A stretch of DNA of 64,000 nt from Myxococcus dinghuensis. Lineage in GTDB: Bacteria > Myxococcota > Myxococcia > Myxococcales > Myxococcaceae. Position numbers and translations under genes: made by a program. The DNA lies in the NCBI RefSeq assembly GCF_024198235.1, contig NZ_JAKCFB010000024.1, forward strand, positions 62,001 to 126,000, given 5' to 3'. Of this stretch, positions 16,502 to 26,100 are shown one piece after another; positions within the stretch are counted from its first letter, which is position 1; the number at the start of each line of letters is the position of its first letter. The notes under the pieces were generated by a model. It did not search any database and was not told the DNA's origin. It worked only from the letters and a program-made list of their open reading frames with translations.

Positions 16502-19500
16502 TCAGGCGGCCCAGCCGGAGGACTCCCGACGCGAGCGGGCCACCTCCTCGCGGATGAGTCCCCGCAGGGCCTCCGGGTCGAACGGCTTCTCCACGCGCGG
16601 GTTCTCCACGCGCTCCAGGAAGTTGCGCGCCGTCGGCGTGAAGGCGCCTCCGGTGATGAACACCACGCGCTCCGCCACCGCGGGGACCGTGCGACGCAGG
16701 GCCTCGTACAGGTCCATGCCGGTCATCTCCGGCATCATCAGGTCGCAGAGCACCACGTCGTAGCGAGGGGGCTCCGGCTGGAGCAGCCGCTCCAGCGCCT
16801 GACGCGCGCCCACCGCCACGTCGACGTCGTTCTCGCGCGCCAACGTGCGGCGGATGGCGCCACTCACCAGCGCATCGTCGTCCACCACGAGCACCCGGCC
16901 CCGGACCGGGCGCGGTGGAGACTCCGCCTCCACGGGCGCCGCGCCGCCGGGTGGAGTGTCCACCGCGGGAGGTGCCCCCGCGCCTGGGGACGATGAAGCC
17001 GGCCTCCAGTCCGAGGTCCACGGCTCCGAGCCTGTCGACTGCACGGACGCGTGCTCGTGCGCGCTTCGCATCGACGCGCCTTGGGGGTCATCGCCTCGCG
17101 CACCGGCCGGGTGGTTCGCGGATGCGTGTTCGACGACACCGGGCCCCGTCGGGTATCCCGTCGCTCCCACGGTTCGCTCCAGCACGGGGTGCCCGGTCGC
17201 ATCCGTGGGGACTGTCGGGTGACCCGTCGCGCCGGAGGTCCGCTCCGTCACCGAGCGACCGCCTGCATCCAGGGGCACCGACGGGTACTCCGTCACGCCC
17301 AGGGTCCGCTCCACCACGTAACGTCCCGTGGCATCCGCGGACACGGTCATGTGCCCCGCCGAAGAACCTGCCAGCGCTTGTGGGGCCCGCGTTCCAGCAC
17401 TGTCGTCCAGGGAGCGCGCAGTGGAGTGCTCGGGCGATGGTGCGTGACCCGTGGCCCCTGTGCCCCGCTCCGCCACGGAGTCTGCTCGGGAGCGCTGCGG
17501 TTCCAGCGGACCAGCGGCCATCGCTCCCGAGGTCCGTTCCGTCACGGGACGCTCGGCGGCATCGATGGAGCCCCGCGCGGCGCCCATCGCTCCAGGGGTC
17601 CTCTCCGTCAGCGAGTGGCCGCCTGCGCCCATCGGGACCGTTGGCGCTCCCGCTGCGCCAGAGCCTCGCTCCGCCACAGCGTGACCACCTGTGACTTCCA
17701 GCTCCGTTGGCGCTCCCGTTGCGCCAGGGGTCCGCGTCATCACCGAGCGATCTGCGAAACTCGTGGGCACGGTCGGAGGGCCCATCACACCCGCGCTTTC
17801 CGCGGGACTCGTCTGGTTCGATGGAACGCCCATCGAGCCAGAAGTCCTCTCCGCGACGGGGCGGCCTGCCGAATCCATCGACACGGACGGGACGCCCATC
17901 GTTCCGGAGGTCCGCTCCGTCACCGCGCGCCCTGCCGCATCCACGGAGGTGGGCGGGACACTCGCCGCTCCGAACGTCCTCTCCGCCGCATCCCTGGACA
18001 GGCTCGGGGTGCCCATCGCTCCGGGGCTCGGCTCCGTCATCGCGCGGCCTGCCGAATCCATCGACACGGACGGGACGCCCATCGTTCCGGAGGTCCGCTC
18101 CGTTACCGCGCGACCTGCCGCATCCACGGGGGTGGATGGAACACCCGCCGCTCCGAACGCCCTCTCCGCCGCATCCCTGGACAGGCTCGAGGTGCCCATC
18201 GCTCCAGAGGTCCGCTCCGTTGCCGCGCGACCTGCCGCATCCACGAAGGTGGTCGGCACGCCCATCGCTCCAGAAGTCTGCTCCGTCACTGAGCGACCTG
18301 CCGCATCCACGAAGGTGGTCGGCACACCCATCGCTTCGGAGGTCCGCTCCGTCACTGAGCGACCTGCCGCATCCAAGAAGGTGGTCGGCACACCCATCGC
18401 TCCAGACGTCTGCTCCGTTTCCGGACGACCCGTGCCCGCTACGGCCGGCGACGGATACGCCATCGTTCCAGAGGTCCGTTGCGTCACTGAACGCCCCGTC
18501 GACTCCACGGAGCGCATCGGGTCCGAGGTCGACTCCGACGCAAAGCGCCCCGTCGTATCCACTGACGCCGCTGGGACTCCCATCGCCCCCGAAGTCCGCT
18601 CTGTGACCGAGCGCCCTGCCCTCTCCTCGGACACCATAGGGACACCTGTCGTGCCTGAGGTCCGCTCGGTCACCGCGCGCCCAGTCGTGTCCGGCACCAC
18701 GGGCACACCCGTCGTGCCTGAGGTCCGCTCGGTCACCGCGCGCCCAGTCGTGTCCGGCACCACGGGCACACCCGTCGTGCCCGAGGTCCGCTCCGTCACC
18801 GCGCGCCCAGTCGAACCGGACACCACGGGCGCACTCATCGTGCCCGAGGTCCGCTCCGTCACCGCGCGGCCCGGGCGCGAGTGTTCATCCACCGTGGGAA
18901 TCCCCGTCGGAGACGACACGCGCTCCGTCACCGCCCTCGACGCCTCGCCCACCGTGGGAATCCCCGTCGGAGACGACACGCGCTCCGTCACCGTCCGCGA
19001 CGCCTCGCCCACCGTGGGAATCCCCGTCGGAGACGAGGGGCGCTCCGTCACCGAGCGATTCCCCATCACCGGATAGCCACTCGCCGACAGCCGCTCGCGC
19101 ACGCCCCGGCCATTGGCCTCCAGCGACGGGCGCGAGTCCCTCGGGCGGCCCAGCACGTCCGAAGCGGACCGCGGCGCCTCCTTCGCCCGCCGCAACATCA
19201 GGCGGAACACCGACCCCTTCCCCAGCTCGCTCTCCACGGAGATGGACCCGCCCATCGCCGTCACGTACGCGTGGCACAGCGACAACCCCAGCCCCGTGCC
19301 CACACCCACCGGCTTCGTCGTGTAGAACGGGTCGAAGATGCGGCCCAGCGACTCCGGCGCAATCCCACTCCCCGTGTCGCGCACCTCCGCCACCGCCCAC
19401 CCCTCCGGCCCCGCGCGCGTGACGAGCCGCACCTCGTTCTCCTCCGCGCGCCCCTCCGGCAACGCCTGCGCCGCGTTGATGAGCAGGTTCAGGAACACCT

Positions 19501-22369
19501 GCGCCAACCGCGCCTCGTTCCCCTCCACCCACGTCACGTCGCCGTAGTCCCGCACCACCTTCGCGCGCGGACGCAGCTCGCCCATCGCGATCTTCACCGC
19601 GGAGTCGAGCACCTCCGCCAGCTCCACCGGCCCCTGCTTCTCGTCGTCCGGCCGGGAGAACGTCTTCAAGTCCCGCACGATGCGCCGCACGCGGTCCGCG
19701 CCATGCAACGCCTCGCGCAGCGCCTGGCTCACCTCCCGCAACCTCGGCCCCGCGTCGCGCCGGTCCCCCAGCTCCTTCGCGAGCGCATCCGACTCCTCGC
19801 TCGCGTGCTCCAGGTTCGACACGATGTACGCCAGCGGGTTGTTGATTTCGTGCCCCACGCCCGCCGCGAGCTGCCCCACCGCCGCCATGCGCCCGGCCTG
19901 CACCAGCTGCGCCTGCGTCTGCCGCAGCGTGCGCACGTTCGACTCCAGCTCCTCGTTCGCCCGCGCCAGCTCCCGCGTGCGCTCCTGCACACGCGCCTCG
20001 AGCCACCGCTCGCGCGCCTTCAACTGCCCCACGCGCAGCAGGTACACGCTGACGCCCAGCATCCCCATCCCCAGCACGAACAGCGCCCAGAAGTCCGTGC
20101 GCTGCCAGAGGCTCGGCTCCAGCAGGACTTCGAGCGTCACCGGCTCCGTCCACTGCCCGTCGCGCCCCTCCGCCTGCACCTCGAAGCGGAAGCGCCCCGG
20201 CCGCAGCCCCGTGTACGTCGCCCGGCGCACCTCCGCCTTCACCCAGCCGTCGTCATGCCCCACCAGCCGGTAGCGGAACGGCAGCCGCGCCGCGTCCCCC
20301 GGCGTGAACGCCGTGAAGCGGATGTCCAGCCGCGAGCCATCCGGCCGCAGCTCCACCGGACTCACCACCTCCACCGGCTGCCCCTGGACCCGCACCTCCT
20401 CGATGCGGACCTCCGGCGCCTGACGGCTGGCGCTCAGGCGCACCGGGTCCACGACGATGGCGCCTTGAATCGTGGTGAACCACAGCCGCCCGTCCCGCCC
20501 CCGCCACCCCGAAGGCTGCGTGTTGCCGTTGCACTCCGCGCTGCGCATGCCGTCGCGCTGGTCGAAGCCCATGGCCTGCAACCGCGAGCGCTTGCCGTCC
20601 GCCACGTCGTCCAGCTCGCGCCGCGACACGCGGGACACGCCCTTGTTGCTGCTCATCCACAGGTGCCCGTCACCGTCCGACACGATGCTGAACACCGCGT
20701 CGTCGTACAGCCCCTGCTGCGACACCGTGTAGCGCGTCCACGCGCCCTCCCGCCACCGCCCCAGCCCCGACTCCGTCCCCACCCACACCGTGCCGTCCGG
20801 GTCCGCCAGCAGCGCCAGCACCACCTCGCCCGGCAGCCCGTCCTTCACCGTGAAGCGACGCAGCCCCTTGCCCTCCTCGTGGCGCCACAGCCCGCCCTCG
20901 GAGCCGAACCACATCGCGCCGGACGCGTCCTCGGCCATGACGATGATGGGGTGGATGAGCCCCTGCCGGGGCCCGAACACCGTGACGTCGCCATTGCGCA
21001 CCCGCGCCAGCCCCTTGCGCGTGCCGAACCACGCGCTGCCGTGCGAGTCGATGAGCATCGCCGTCACGACGTCGTCCGGCAGCCCCTGCGTGAGCGCCGT
21101 GCGCACGAACCGCTGGCCGTCGTACTGGAACGCGCCGGCGTTGGAGCCCACCCACAGCGCCCCGTCCGGCGCCTCGTGCAGCGCGGTGATGACCGCGTCC
21201 GCCCCACCGCCGAAGTCGTCCACGTGCTGGATGCGCCCGTCGCGCAGCCGGAACAGCCCTCCCCCCACGGTGCCGAACCACACCGTGCCGCCGCGGTCCT
21301 CCAGCACCGTGCTGACCGTCTCGTTCGACAGGCCCTCCGGGATGCCGTACGTCGCGAACGGCCCGTCGCGCAGCCGGAACAGGCCCGAATACGTGCCCAC
21401 CCAGAGGTTGCCGTCGCGGTCCTCGAGCAGCGACAGCACCTCCGCGTCCGCCAGCCCCGCGCCGTGCAGCGGCGAGCTGAAGCCGTCCGACTCGCGCCGC
21501 ACCAGGCCGCCGCGCCGCGTGCCCACCCAGAGGTTGCCCCGGCTGTCCGACAGGAGCGAGGTGACGCCCGCGGGCAGGCCATCCACGCCGGTGAAGCGCC
21601 GCGCCACGGTCCCGTTCCACGACACGAGCCCGGACTCCGTGCCCATCCACAGGACGCCCGCAGCGTCCCGGAACAGCGCCGTCACCTCCGGCCGCGCGTC
21701 CGGACCGGGCACGGGGAACGGGTGGGGCTCCAGCTGTCCGCCCGTCATCAACGCCACGCCGGCCTTCGTCCCCACCCACAGCCGGTTGTCGCCGCCTGCG
21801 TGCGCCAGCGCGGTGATGGTCGAGGAGGGCAGCCCATCCACCTCCGTGTACTGGCGCGCCACGCCTCCCGACAGCGGCACCTGCCACAGCCCGCCCGTGG
21901 TGCCCACCCACAGCACGCCCTCGCCCACCAGCAGCTCCTCGACGCGCACGCCCTCCAGCGGCGCGGAGGCGCCCGGGGCGCGCTCGAAGCGGCCGTTGGC
22001 GTACGTCACCAGGCCCTGGTCCGTGCCCACCCACAACACGCCGGTGGCGTCCTCCGCGAGCGCCTTGATGGTGTGGTTGCGCAGCTCCGGCGTGTTGCGC
22101 TTGTCGAACACGACGAAGCGCGCGCCGTCGAAGCGCGCCAGCCCCTCCCACGTGCCCAGCCACAGGTAGCCGTCACGCGTCTGCGCCAGCGACAGCAGGC
22201 TGTTCTGCGGCAACCCATCGTCGCTGCGCCAGGAGTCCTGGCTGAACTGGGAGACACGGCGTTGCGGGTCCAGGGCATGGCCGGGCCGCGCCAGGACGAA
22301 CCCGACGACGAAGACAAGCCCGACGAATCCGCGCCACACCGCGCGGAGCCGATGCCCCGTGTTGACCAT
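16502..22369 (-). CDS. Hybrid sensor histidine kinase / response regulator with double propeller and giant repeat linker
   Basis: The product has 1955 residues. GGGGAG 6 bases upstream supports ATG 22369. An N-terminal signal-anchor is followed by 14 two-component-regulator propeller repeats (each with 'LWVGT'-like and 'G-L' landmarks; about 50-655), enough for two seven-bladed propellers. Next come a Y_Y_Y domain (about 660-750), a transmembrane helix (about 756-776) and a coiled coil. The kinase core has an H-box with His840 in G-H-E-I-N-N-P-L, then 'DTGSGI' and 'GTGLGLSL' ATP-binding boxes. Residues about 1100-1750 are some 30 copies of a 21-residue repeat. A receiver domain closes the protein (about 1820-1950) with Asp1876 in 'LCDLMMPEMTG', T in 'FITGG' and K in 'EKPFD'. 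No DNA-binding output is present. It probably senses an envelope ligand and relays phosphate internally or to a separate partner. Confidence 0.93.
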   Translation of the reverse strand: MVNTGHRLRAVWRGFVGLVFVVGFVLARPGHALDPQRRVSQFSQDSWRSDDGLPQNSLLSLAQTRDGYLWLGTWEGLARFDGARFVVFDKRNTPELRNHTIKALAEDATGVLWVGTDQGLVTYANGRFERAPGASAPLEGVRVEELLVGEGVLWVGTTGGLWQVPLSGGVARQYTEVDGLPSSTITALAHAGGDNRLWVGTKAGVALMTGGQLEPHPFPVPGPDARPEVTALFRDAAGVLWMGTESGLVSWNGTVARRFTGVDGLPAGVTSLLSDSRGNLWVGTRRGGLVRRESDGFSSPLHGAGLADAEVLSLLEDRDGNLWVGTYSGLFRLRDGPFATYGIPEGLSNETVSTVLEDRGGTVWFGTVGGGLFRLRDGRIQHVDDFGGGADAVITALHEAPDGALWVGSNAGAFQYDGQRFVRTALTQGLPDDVVTAMLIDSHGSAWFGTRKGLARVRNGDVTVFGPRQGLIHPIIVMAEDASGAMWFGSEGGLWRHEEGKGLRRFTVKDGLPGEVVLALLADPDGTVWVGTESGLGRWREGAWTRYTVSQQGLYDDAVFSIVSDGDGHLWMSSNKGVSRVSRRELDDVADGKRSRLQAMGFDQRDGMRSAECNGNTQPSGWRGRDGRLWFTTIQGAIVVDPVRLSASRQAPEVRIEEVRVQGQPVEVVSPVELRPDGSRLDIRFTAFTPGDAARLPFRYRLVGHDDGWVKAEVRRATYTGLRPGRFRFEVQAEGRDGQWTEPVTLEVLLEPSLWQRTDFWALFVLGMGMLGVSVYLLRVGQLKARERWLEARVQERTRELARANEELESNVRTLRQTQAQLVQAGRMAAVGQLAAGVGHEINNPLAYIVSNLEHASEESDALAKELGDRRDAGPRLREVSQALREALHGADRVRRIVRDLKTFSRPDDEKQGPVELAEVLDSAVKIAMGELRPRAKVVRDYGDVTWVEGNEARLAQVFLNLLINAAQALPEGRAEENEVRLVTRAGPEGWAVAEVRDTGSGIAPESLGRIFDPFYTTKPVGVGTGLGLSLCHAYVTAMGGSISVESELGKGSVFRLMLRRAKEAPRSASDVLGRPRDSRPSLEANGRGVRERLSASGYPVMGNRSVTERPSSPTGIPTVGEASRTVTERVSSPTGIPTVGEASRAVTERVSSPTGIPTVDEHSRPGRAVTERTSGTMSAPVVSGSTGRAVTERTSGTTGVPVVPDTTGRAVTERTSGTTGVPVVPDTTGRAVTERTSGTTGVPMVSEERAGRSVTERTSGAMGVPAASVDTTGRFASESTSDPMRSVESTGRSVTQRTSGTMAYPSPAVAGTGRPETEQTSGAMGVPTTFLDAAGRSVTERTSEAMGVPTTFVDAAGRSVTEQTSGAMGVPTTFVDAAGRAATERTSGAMGTSSLSRDAAERAFGAAGVPSTPVDAAGRAVTERTSGTMGVPSVSMDSAGRAMTEPSPGAMGTPSLSRDAAERTFGAASVPPTSVDAAGRAVTERTSGTMGVPSVSMDSAGRPVAERTSGSMGVPSNQTSPAESAGVMGPPTVPTSFADRSVMTRTPGATGAPTELEVTGGHAVAERGSGAAGAPTVPMGAGGHSLTERTPGAMGAARGSIDAAERPVTERTSGAMAAGPLEPQRSRADSVAERGTGATGHAPSPEHSTARSLDDSAGTRAPQALAGSSAGHMTVSADATGRYVVERTLGVTEYPSVPLDAGGRSVTERTSGATGHPTVPTDATGHPVLERTVGATGYPTGPGVVEHASANHPAGARGDDPQGASMRSAHEHASVQSTGSEPWTSDWRPASSSPGAGAPPAVDTPPGGAAPVEAESPPRPVRGRVLVVDDDALVSGAIRRTLARENDVDVAVGARQALERLLQPEPPRYDVVLCDLMMPEMTGMDLYEALRRTVPAVAERVVFITGGAFTPTARNFLERVENPRVEKPFDPEALRGLIREEVARSRRESSGWAA
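17128..19065 (-). repeat. About 30 tandem 63-bp repeats coding the kinase-receiver linker
   Basis: The unit is mostly 63 bases and codes a consensus of G-R-A-V-T-E-R-T-S-G-x-M-G-V-P with a variable tail. Two consecutive copies around 18655-18780 are identical or nearly so, and three copies of a 60-base variant lie at 18893-19065. Divergence grows toward 17128. The repeats are in frame throughout, so they are part of the protein. Confidence 0.9.
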
Positions 22370-22901
22370 GCCGCTCCCCAGTGTCCGGCAGAAATGCCCG
22401 GGAGGCCAAACCCCCGGCATTCACGGATAGTGGAACGTTGGTCATAACGGCCTCGGCGACAGCGGCGGGGGACCACCTTCCCCCCCTCGACATCCAAACT
22501 TCCCCCCGCCGCTGTCGCCTCGTACGCCACCACCGCCGGCCCCAAGAGCCGTGCTCCCGGAAAGCCGGGGCCATGGCCCGAGCGCTCATCGCGTCGAGGC
22601 TCCGGTGGTGGAGGGAGTCTCGCCGCATCGCGCTGGGAGGAAGATGGGAGGTGGCGTATTCCCGCGCCACTGCGGGAAGGAGACAGCAGTCACGTCCCCC
22701 GGTGTGCCCAGGCGGCCCGGCGGCGCATGGCCTTCCCGCCCGGCCTCGGTCAGGTCCCGACGACGCGGCGGCCTACGCACCGCGTGAGGTGCATCCGCAC
22801 CCCGCGGATGGCGGCTCGCGTCGTCCGCGGACACATGGTTCGCGAGCCCACTCCCCGCGTGGTCGCGCCGGTCTATGCTCCGCGCCCCGAAGAGAGGGTG
22901 G
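22370..22901. other. Divergent intergenic region
   Basis: About 530 bases lie between the hybrid kinase and the RDD gene. Several minus- and plus-strand frames are open here but their products are Arg/Pro/Gly-rich and lack ribosome-binding sites. Apart from the two ribosome-binding sites at its ends I see no clear signal. Confidence 0.4.
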
Positions 22902-23582
22902 ATGAGCGACGGGGCGTTGTTTTCGACGGACAGGGTGAGCACCGAGTCCCGCTACCAGTGGCGGCTGTGGGGCGCGGACGTGCTGGACATGGCGACGGCG
23001 GCGCTCGTCGGCTGGGCCGCGTTGCGGGGGCTGGAGCAGGAGCGGACGCCGGGGAAGATGGTGCTCGCCATGACACTGGCCTGGCTCGCGCTGTCCGTGG
23101 TGGGGGGGCTGACGGGCAGGACGCTATGGCGTCAGCTCCTGGGCGTGCGCCTGGTGCGCGGGGGACGTCCGCCCGGCGCGCTCCGGGGACTGGCCCGCGG
23201 GCTGACCACCCCGTTGGATCTGCTCCTGACCGCGGTGCTGCTGCGACGACCCTTCGACACCCGCCTGGAACTCTACGCGGAGCAGGCGGGCACCAGCACG
23301 CGCGCCTGGTTCAAGGGCCTGACGTGGCAGTTGCCCTGGCTGGGGGTGCTCGCGGGCACGGCGTGGCTGCTCGTCACGCCGACACGCGCGGAGATGCTCA
23401 AGTACCTGGGCCGGACGTTGACGGGGTGGCACTGCTGCCACGGGACACGGGACGTCACGTGGGAGTGCCGGACGTCGCTGGACCGCGTCGTGCGCAACGC
23501 CCGTTCGCATCCGGACGACGCGCAGCTCCAGGCCGTCGTGGCCGACTGTCCGGTGGCCACCCAGCGGTTGACGGCGAAGTGA
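22902..23582 (+). CDS. RDD-family membrane protein
   Basis: The product has 226 residues. AGAGAGGG directly before ATG 22902 is preferred over the ATG at 22875. An RDD-like opening (W-R-L-W-G-A-D-V-L-D) leads into two or three hydrophobic helices around residues 25-75, a 'RTLWRQLLGVRLV' loop typical of the family, and another helix around 140-160. The C-terminal 70 residues are soluble with several Cys ('HCCHGTRDVTWEC') and look periplasmic or cytosolic. RDD proteins are small membrane proteins, some linked to ion transport. It converges on the Ser/Thr kinase gene. Confidence 0.72.
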   Translation: MSDGALFSTDRVSTESRYQWRLWGADVLDMATAALVGWAALRGLEQERTPGKMVLAMTLAWLALSVVGGLTGRTLWRQLLGVRLVRGGRPPGALRGLARGLTTPLDLLLTAVLLRRPFDTRLELYAEQAGTSTRAWFKGLTWQLPWLGVLAGTAWLLVTPTRAEMLKYLGRTLTGWHCCHGTRDVTWECRTSLDRVVRNARSHPDDAQLQAVVADCPVATQRLTAK

Positions 23583-23598
23583 GCCCCCTGGCGGGGGC
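23583..23598. terminator. Short GC hairpin between convergent genes
   Basis: A 6-bp stem gccccc/gggggc with a four-base loop fills the 22-base gap between the RDD gene stop and the kinase gene stop. There is no T tract, and the function is inferred from position. Confidence 0.3.
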
Positions 23599-23604
23599 CA
23601 CTCC

Positions 23605-26100
23605 TCACCGCACGTTGGGCAGGTAGGCCTTCAGCTCGCCTTCCTTGCAGAAGACGCCCACCTCGTTGTTGCCCACCAGGAACTCCGCCCACGGGGCGAA
23701 GCTCGACACGATGCGCTCCGAGCCCTTGGGCAGGTCTCCCAGCCGTCCCCGCTGGCGCAGCCGCTTCACGACGTAGCAGTTGGTCCAGTTGATGGTGTCG
23801 GTGTTGCGCACGAGCACGTCGCGCTTGCTCAGGTGCCCCAGGCCCGTGGCCACGAGGACGACGCCCTGGAGGGCGCGCTTGGGCGGCGGCTTCGTCTCCG
23901 CCGGGGGCGCCTCGGGTGCCTCCTCCTCGCTCGAGTTGGCGACGACCGAGGCCGGCACGACGGCGAAGAGGGTGCCCTCGGCGGAGAGCGCATCCTCGTC
24001 GAGCCGGACCCTCGCCACCTCCAGCACCCGCATCGCCTTCCGCGTCCCCAGGCCGCCCGCCATGGGCAGCACCCGGGCCGTGCCCAGCAGCACCCGCTGG
24101 CCGCCCTTGTTCGGGGGCCCCACCACCTGGAGCACCGTCCCCGCCTCCAGGTGCGTGGCGAGCGGGCCCTTCACGACGACCCCGCCCGCGTCCTCCAACA
24201 CCGGCAGCACGGAGGACGCGGCGGGCGTGACGTAGGTCACGGACGCGGTCTCCGCCGCCTTGGTGACAGGGGGCTTGGGCGCCTTCGACGTCGTGGGGCG
24301 CTTGGGGGTGACGGGGTCCTTCGTGGCGACCTTGTCCGGCTCGGTGGGCTTCTCGGGAGGAGGCGTCGGCTCGGGCGGCTTCGGGGTGTCCGCGACGACG
24401 GGCGGCGGAGCGGGCTGCTTCGGGGGCTCGCTCGGCGGGGTCGGAGTGGGAGTCCCCCCCGAGACCGGCGGCGTCCCGGGCGCGGTCGCGCCGACCCCGC
24501 GCATCAAGTAGGCGGTGCCCGCCGCGGTGCCCGCCATCAGCAACAGGACACAGAGCGCCACGAGCGCGGTCCGGGAGCCCTTCTTCTCCTCCCGCCGGGG
24601 CGTGGGCACGGGAGCCACGTGGGAGGGGACCGCCGGCGCCACGCCGGACCCGGCCCCCTGCGCACCCACCGGAGCCACCCCGCCCGAGCGCGACGCGACC
24701 TCGCTCCCCGGCCGCATCATCGTCGGCTCGAAGCCACCGACCGTCCCCGCGTCCGACGGGGCGATGCCGCCCGAGCGCTGCGCGCCCTGCGCCGCGTCGC
24801 CGCCCGACCGCATCATCGTCGGCTCGAAGCCTCCCGGCGCGATGCCACCCGAGCGCGGCGCGCCCGGGGCCACGTCGCCACCCGACCGCATCATCGTCGG
24901 CTCGAAGCCTCCCGCCGCGGCGGCTGGCGGAGCGATGCCGCCCGAGCGGGGCTTGCCCGGCGCGGCCTCACCGCCCTGACGCATCAGCGTCGCGTCCGAG
25001 CCCGGCGCGTCGGCGCCCGGGGCCTGCGACGCGGGGCCCTGGGGTCCAGTACCGAACATCCCCGTGCCGGTGCCGGCGGCGGGCTGGACGTACGGCGTGG
25101 GCGTGCGGCGGTGGCTGGCGGAGGACGTCACCTTGGAGATGAGCTCGCGCTGCGTCGCGAAGGCCTCCGGACACAGGGAGCGGACGAACTGGCCCACCTC
25201 CTCCGCGCCCACGGCCGACCCCGAGCGGACCAGCTCCCCGTTGAGCGCCCGCGCCAGCTCGTCCGCGCGCCCGTAGCGCTCGTCCGGCTTGATGGCGAGC
25301 GCCCGGTGGACGACCGCGTCCAGCGAGGCGTCCACGTCCGGCCGCAGCGAGCCGAGCGCCGGCACCGTGGGCGACGACATGGCCGCCATCATCTCGCCCA
25401 CCGTCCCGTGCGGGATGAGCGACCGGCCGGCCAGCATCTCCCAGACCACCACCCCGCACGAGTAGATGTCGCTGCGGTGGTCGAGCGGCTCGGCCCGCAC
25501 CTGCTCCGGGGACATGTAGCCCAGCTTCCCCATCACCGTGGACGGCAGCGTGTACTTGCTGCGGGCGGCGGACTTGGCGAGGCCGAAGTCGATGACCTTC
25601 ACCTCGCCCTCGTAGGACACCATGACGTTGTGCGGGGACACGTCGCGGTGGACGATGCCCAGCGGCGTGCCGTCCGGCCCCGCCTTGCGGTGCGCGTACC
25701 CCAGCCCCTCCGCCATGCGTTGACCGAGGAACAGCGCCACCGGCACCGGCACCGCCACGCCCTGCACGCGCGACTGCTCGAGCAGGTACGCCAGGTCCAC
25801 GCCGGCCACGTACTCCAACGCCATGTAGTACGTGCCCTCGGCCTCGCCCATGTCGTACACCTGGGCGATGGACGAGTGGACCAGGTGCACCAGCACCTTG
25901 GCCTCGTGGTGGAAGCGGTCCAGGAACTGCCGGTCCTTCAGCAGCGACGGGAGGATGGTCTTGACGATGCACGGCTTCTCGAAGCCGGCCGCGCCGCTGA
26001 TCTTCGCCAGGAAGACCTCCCCCATGCCCCCCTGGCCCAGGGGGTGGACGAGCTCGTAGCGCCCGAGGAAGCGGGAGGTCTCTGTAGGTGCGGTGCTCAT
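23605..26100 (-). CDS. Ser/Thr protein kinase (Pkn type) with transmembrane segment
   Basis: The kinase has 831 residues. AGGAGA 6 bases upstream supports ATG 26100. The kinase domain spans about 15-290: glycine loop 'GQGGMGEVF' (22-30), Lys47 in 'IVKTIL', H-R-D with Asp153, 'DFGLAKSAA', and 'YMSPEQV'. Residues about 375-480 contain repeated blocks built around F-E-P-T-M-M-R-S-G-G-D that may be autophosphorylation targets. One transmembrane helix lies near 511-533, followed by a Pro/Lys-rich spacer. A C-terminal domain (about 620-831) would be outside the cytoplasm and contains a late Cys pair in 'NTINWTNCYVVKRL' type sequence. The architecture is typical of myxobacterial receptor-like kinases. 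The ligand is unknown. Confidence 0.93.
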   Translation of the reverse strand: MSTAPTETSRFLGRYELVHPLGQGGMGEVFLAKISGAAGFEKPCIVKTILPSLLKDRQFLDRFHHEAKVLVHLVHSSIAQVYDMGEAEGTYYMALEYVAGVDLAYLLEQSRVQGVAVPVPVALFLGQRMAEGLGYAHRKAGPDGTPLGIVHRDVSPHNVMVSYEGEVKVIDFGLAKSAARSKYTLPSTVMGKLGYMSPEQVRAEPLDHRSDIYSCGVVVWEMLAGRSLIPHGTVGEMMAAMSSPTVPALGSLRPDVDASLDAVVHRALAIKPDERYGRADELARALNGELVRSGSAVGAEEVGQFVRSLCPEAFATQRELISKVTSSASHRRTPTPYVQPAAGTGTGMFGTGPQGPASQAPGADAPGSDATLMRQGGEAAPGKPRSGGIAPPAAAAGGFEPTMMRSGGDVAPGAPRSGGIAPGGFEPTMMRSGGDAAQGAQRSGGIAPSDAGTVGGFEPTMMRPGSEVASRSGGVAPVGAQGAGSGVAPAVPSHVAPVPTPRREEKKGSRTALVALCVLLLMAGTAAGTAYLMRGVGATAPGTPPVSGGTPTPTPPSEPPKQPAPPPVVADTPKPPEPTPPPEKPTEPDKVATKDPVTPKRPTTSKAPKPPVTKAAETASVTYVTPAASSVLPVLEDAGGVVVKGPLATHLEAGTVLQVVGPPNKGGQRVLLGTARVLPMAGGLGTRKAMRVLEVARVRLDEDALSAEGTLFAVVPASVVANSSEEEAPEAPPAETKPPPKRALQGVVLVATGLGHLSKRDVLVRNTDTINWTNCYVVKRLRQRGRLGDLPKGSERIVSSFAPWAEFLVGNNEVGVFCKEGELKAYLPNVR
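24660..24975 (-). repeat. In-frame repeats coding Thr-Met-Met-Arg blocks in the kinase
   Basis: Three copies of a block coding F-E-P-T-M-M-R plus a degenerate D-A-T-L-M-R copy, each followed by a Gly/Ala/Pro segment ending S-G-G-I-A-P. Unit lengths vary. The forward-strand mark is the recurring catcatcgtcggctcgaag. Confidence 0.75.

Noticed and set aside
18640..18860. Regular repeats that look CRISPR-like at first sight
   Set aside because: Units are 63 bases, adjacent and in frame within a protein, with no unique spacers and no cas genes.
18881..22447. Plus-strand open frame of 1188 codons opposite the hybrid kinase
   Set aside because: His/Arg/Pro-rich product with no domain; an antisense shadow of strongly GC3-biased codons. 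The minus strand codes a complete, recognisable kinase.
22173..22670. Small minus-strand frame upstream of the hybrid kinase
   Set aside because: Overlaps the kinase gene in another frame, no ribosome-binding site, Arg-rich product.
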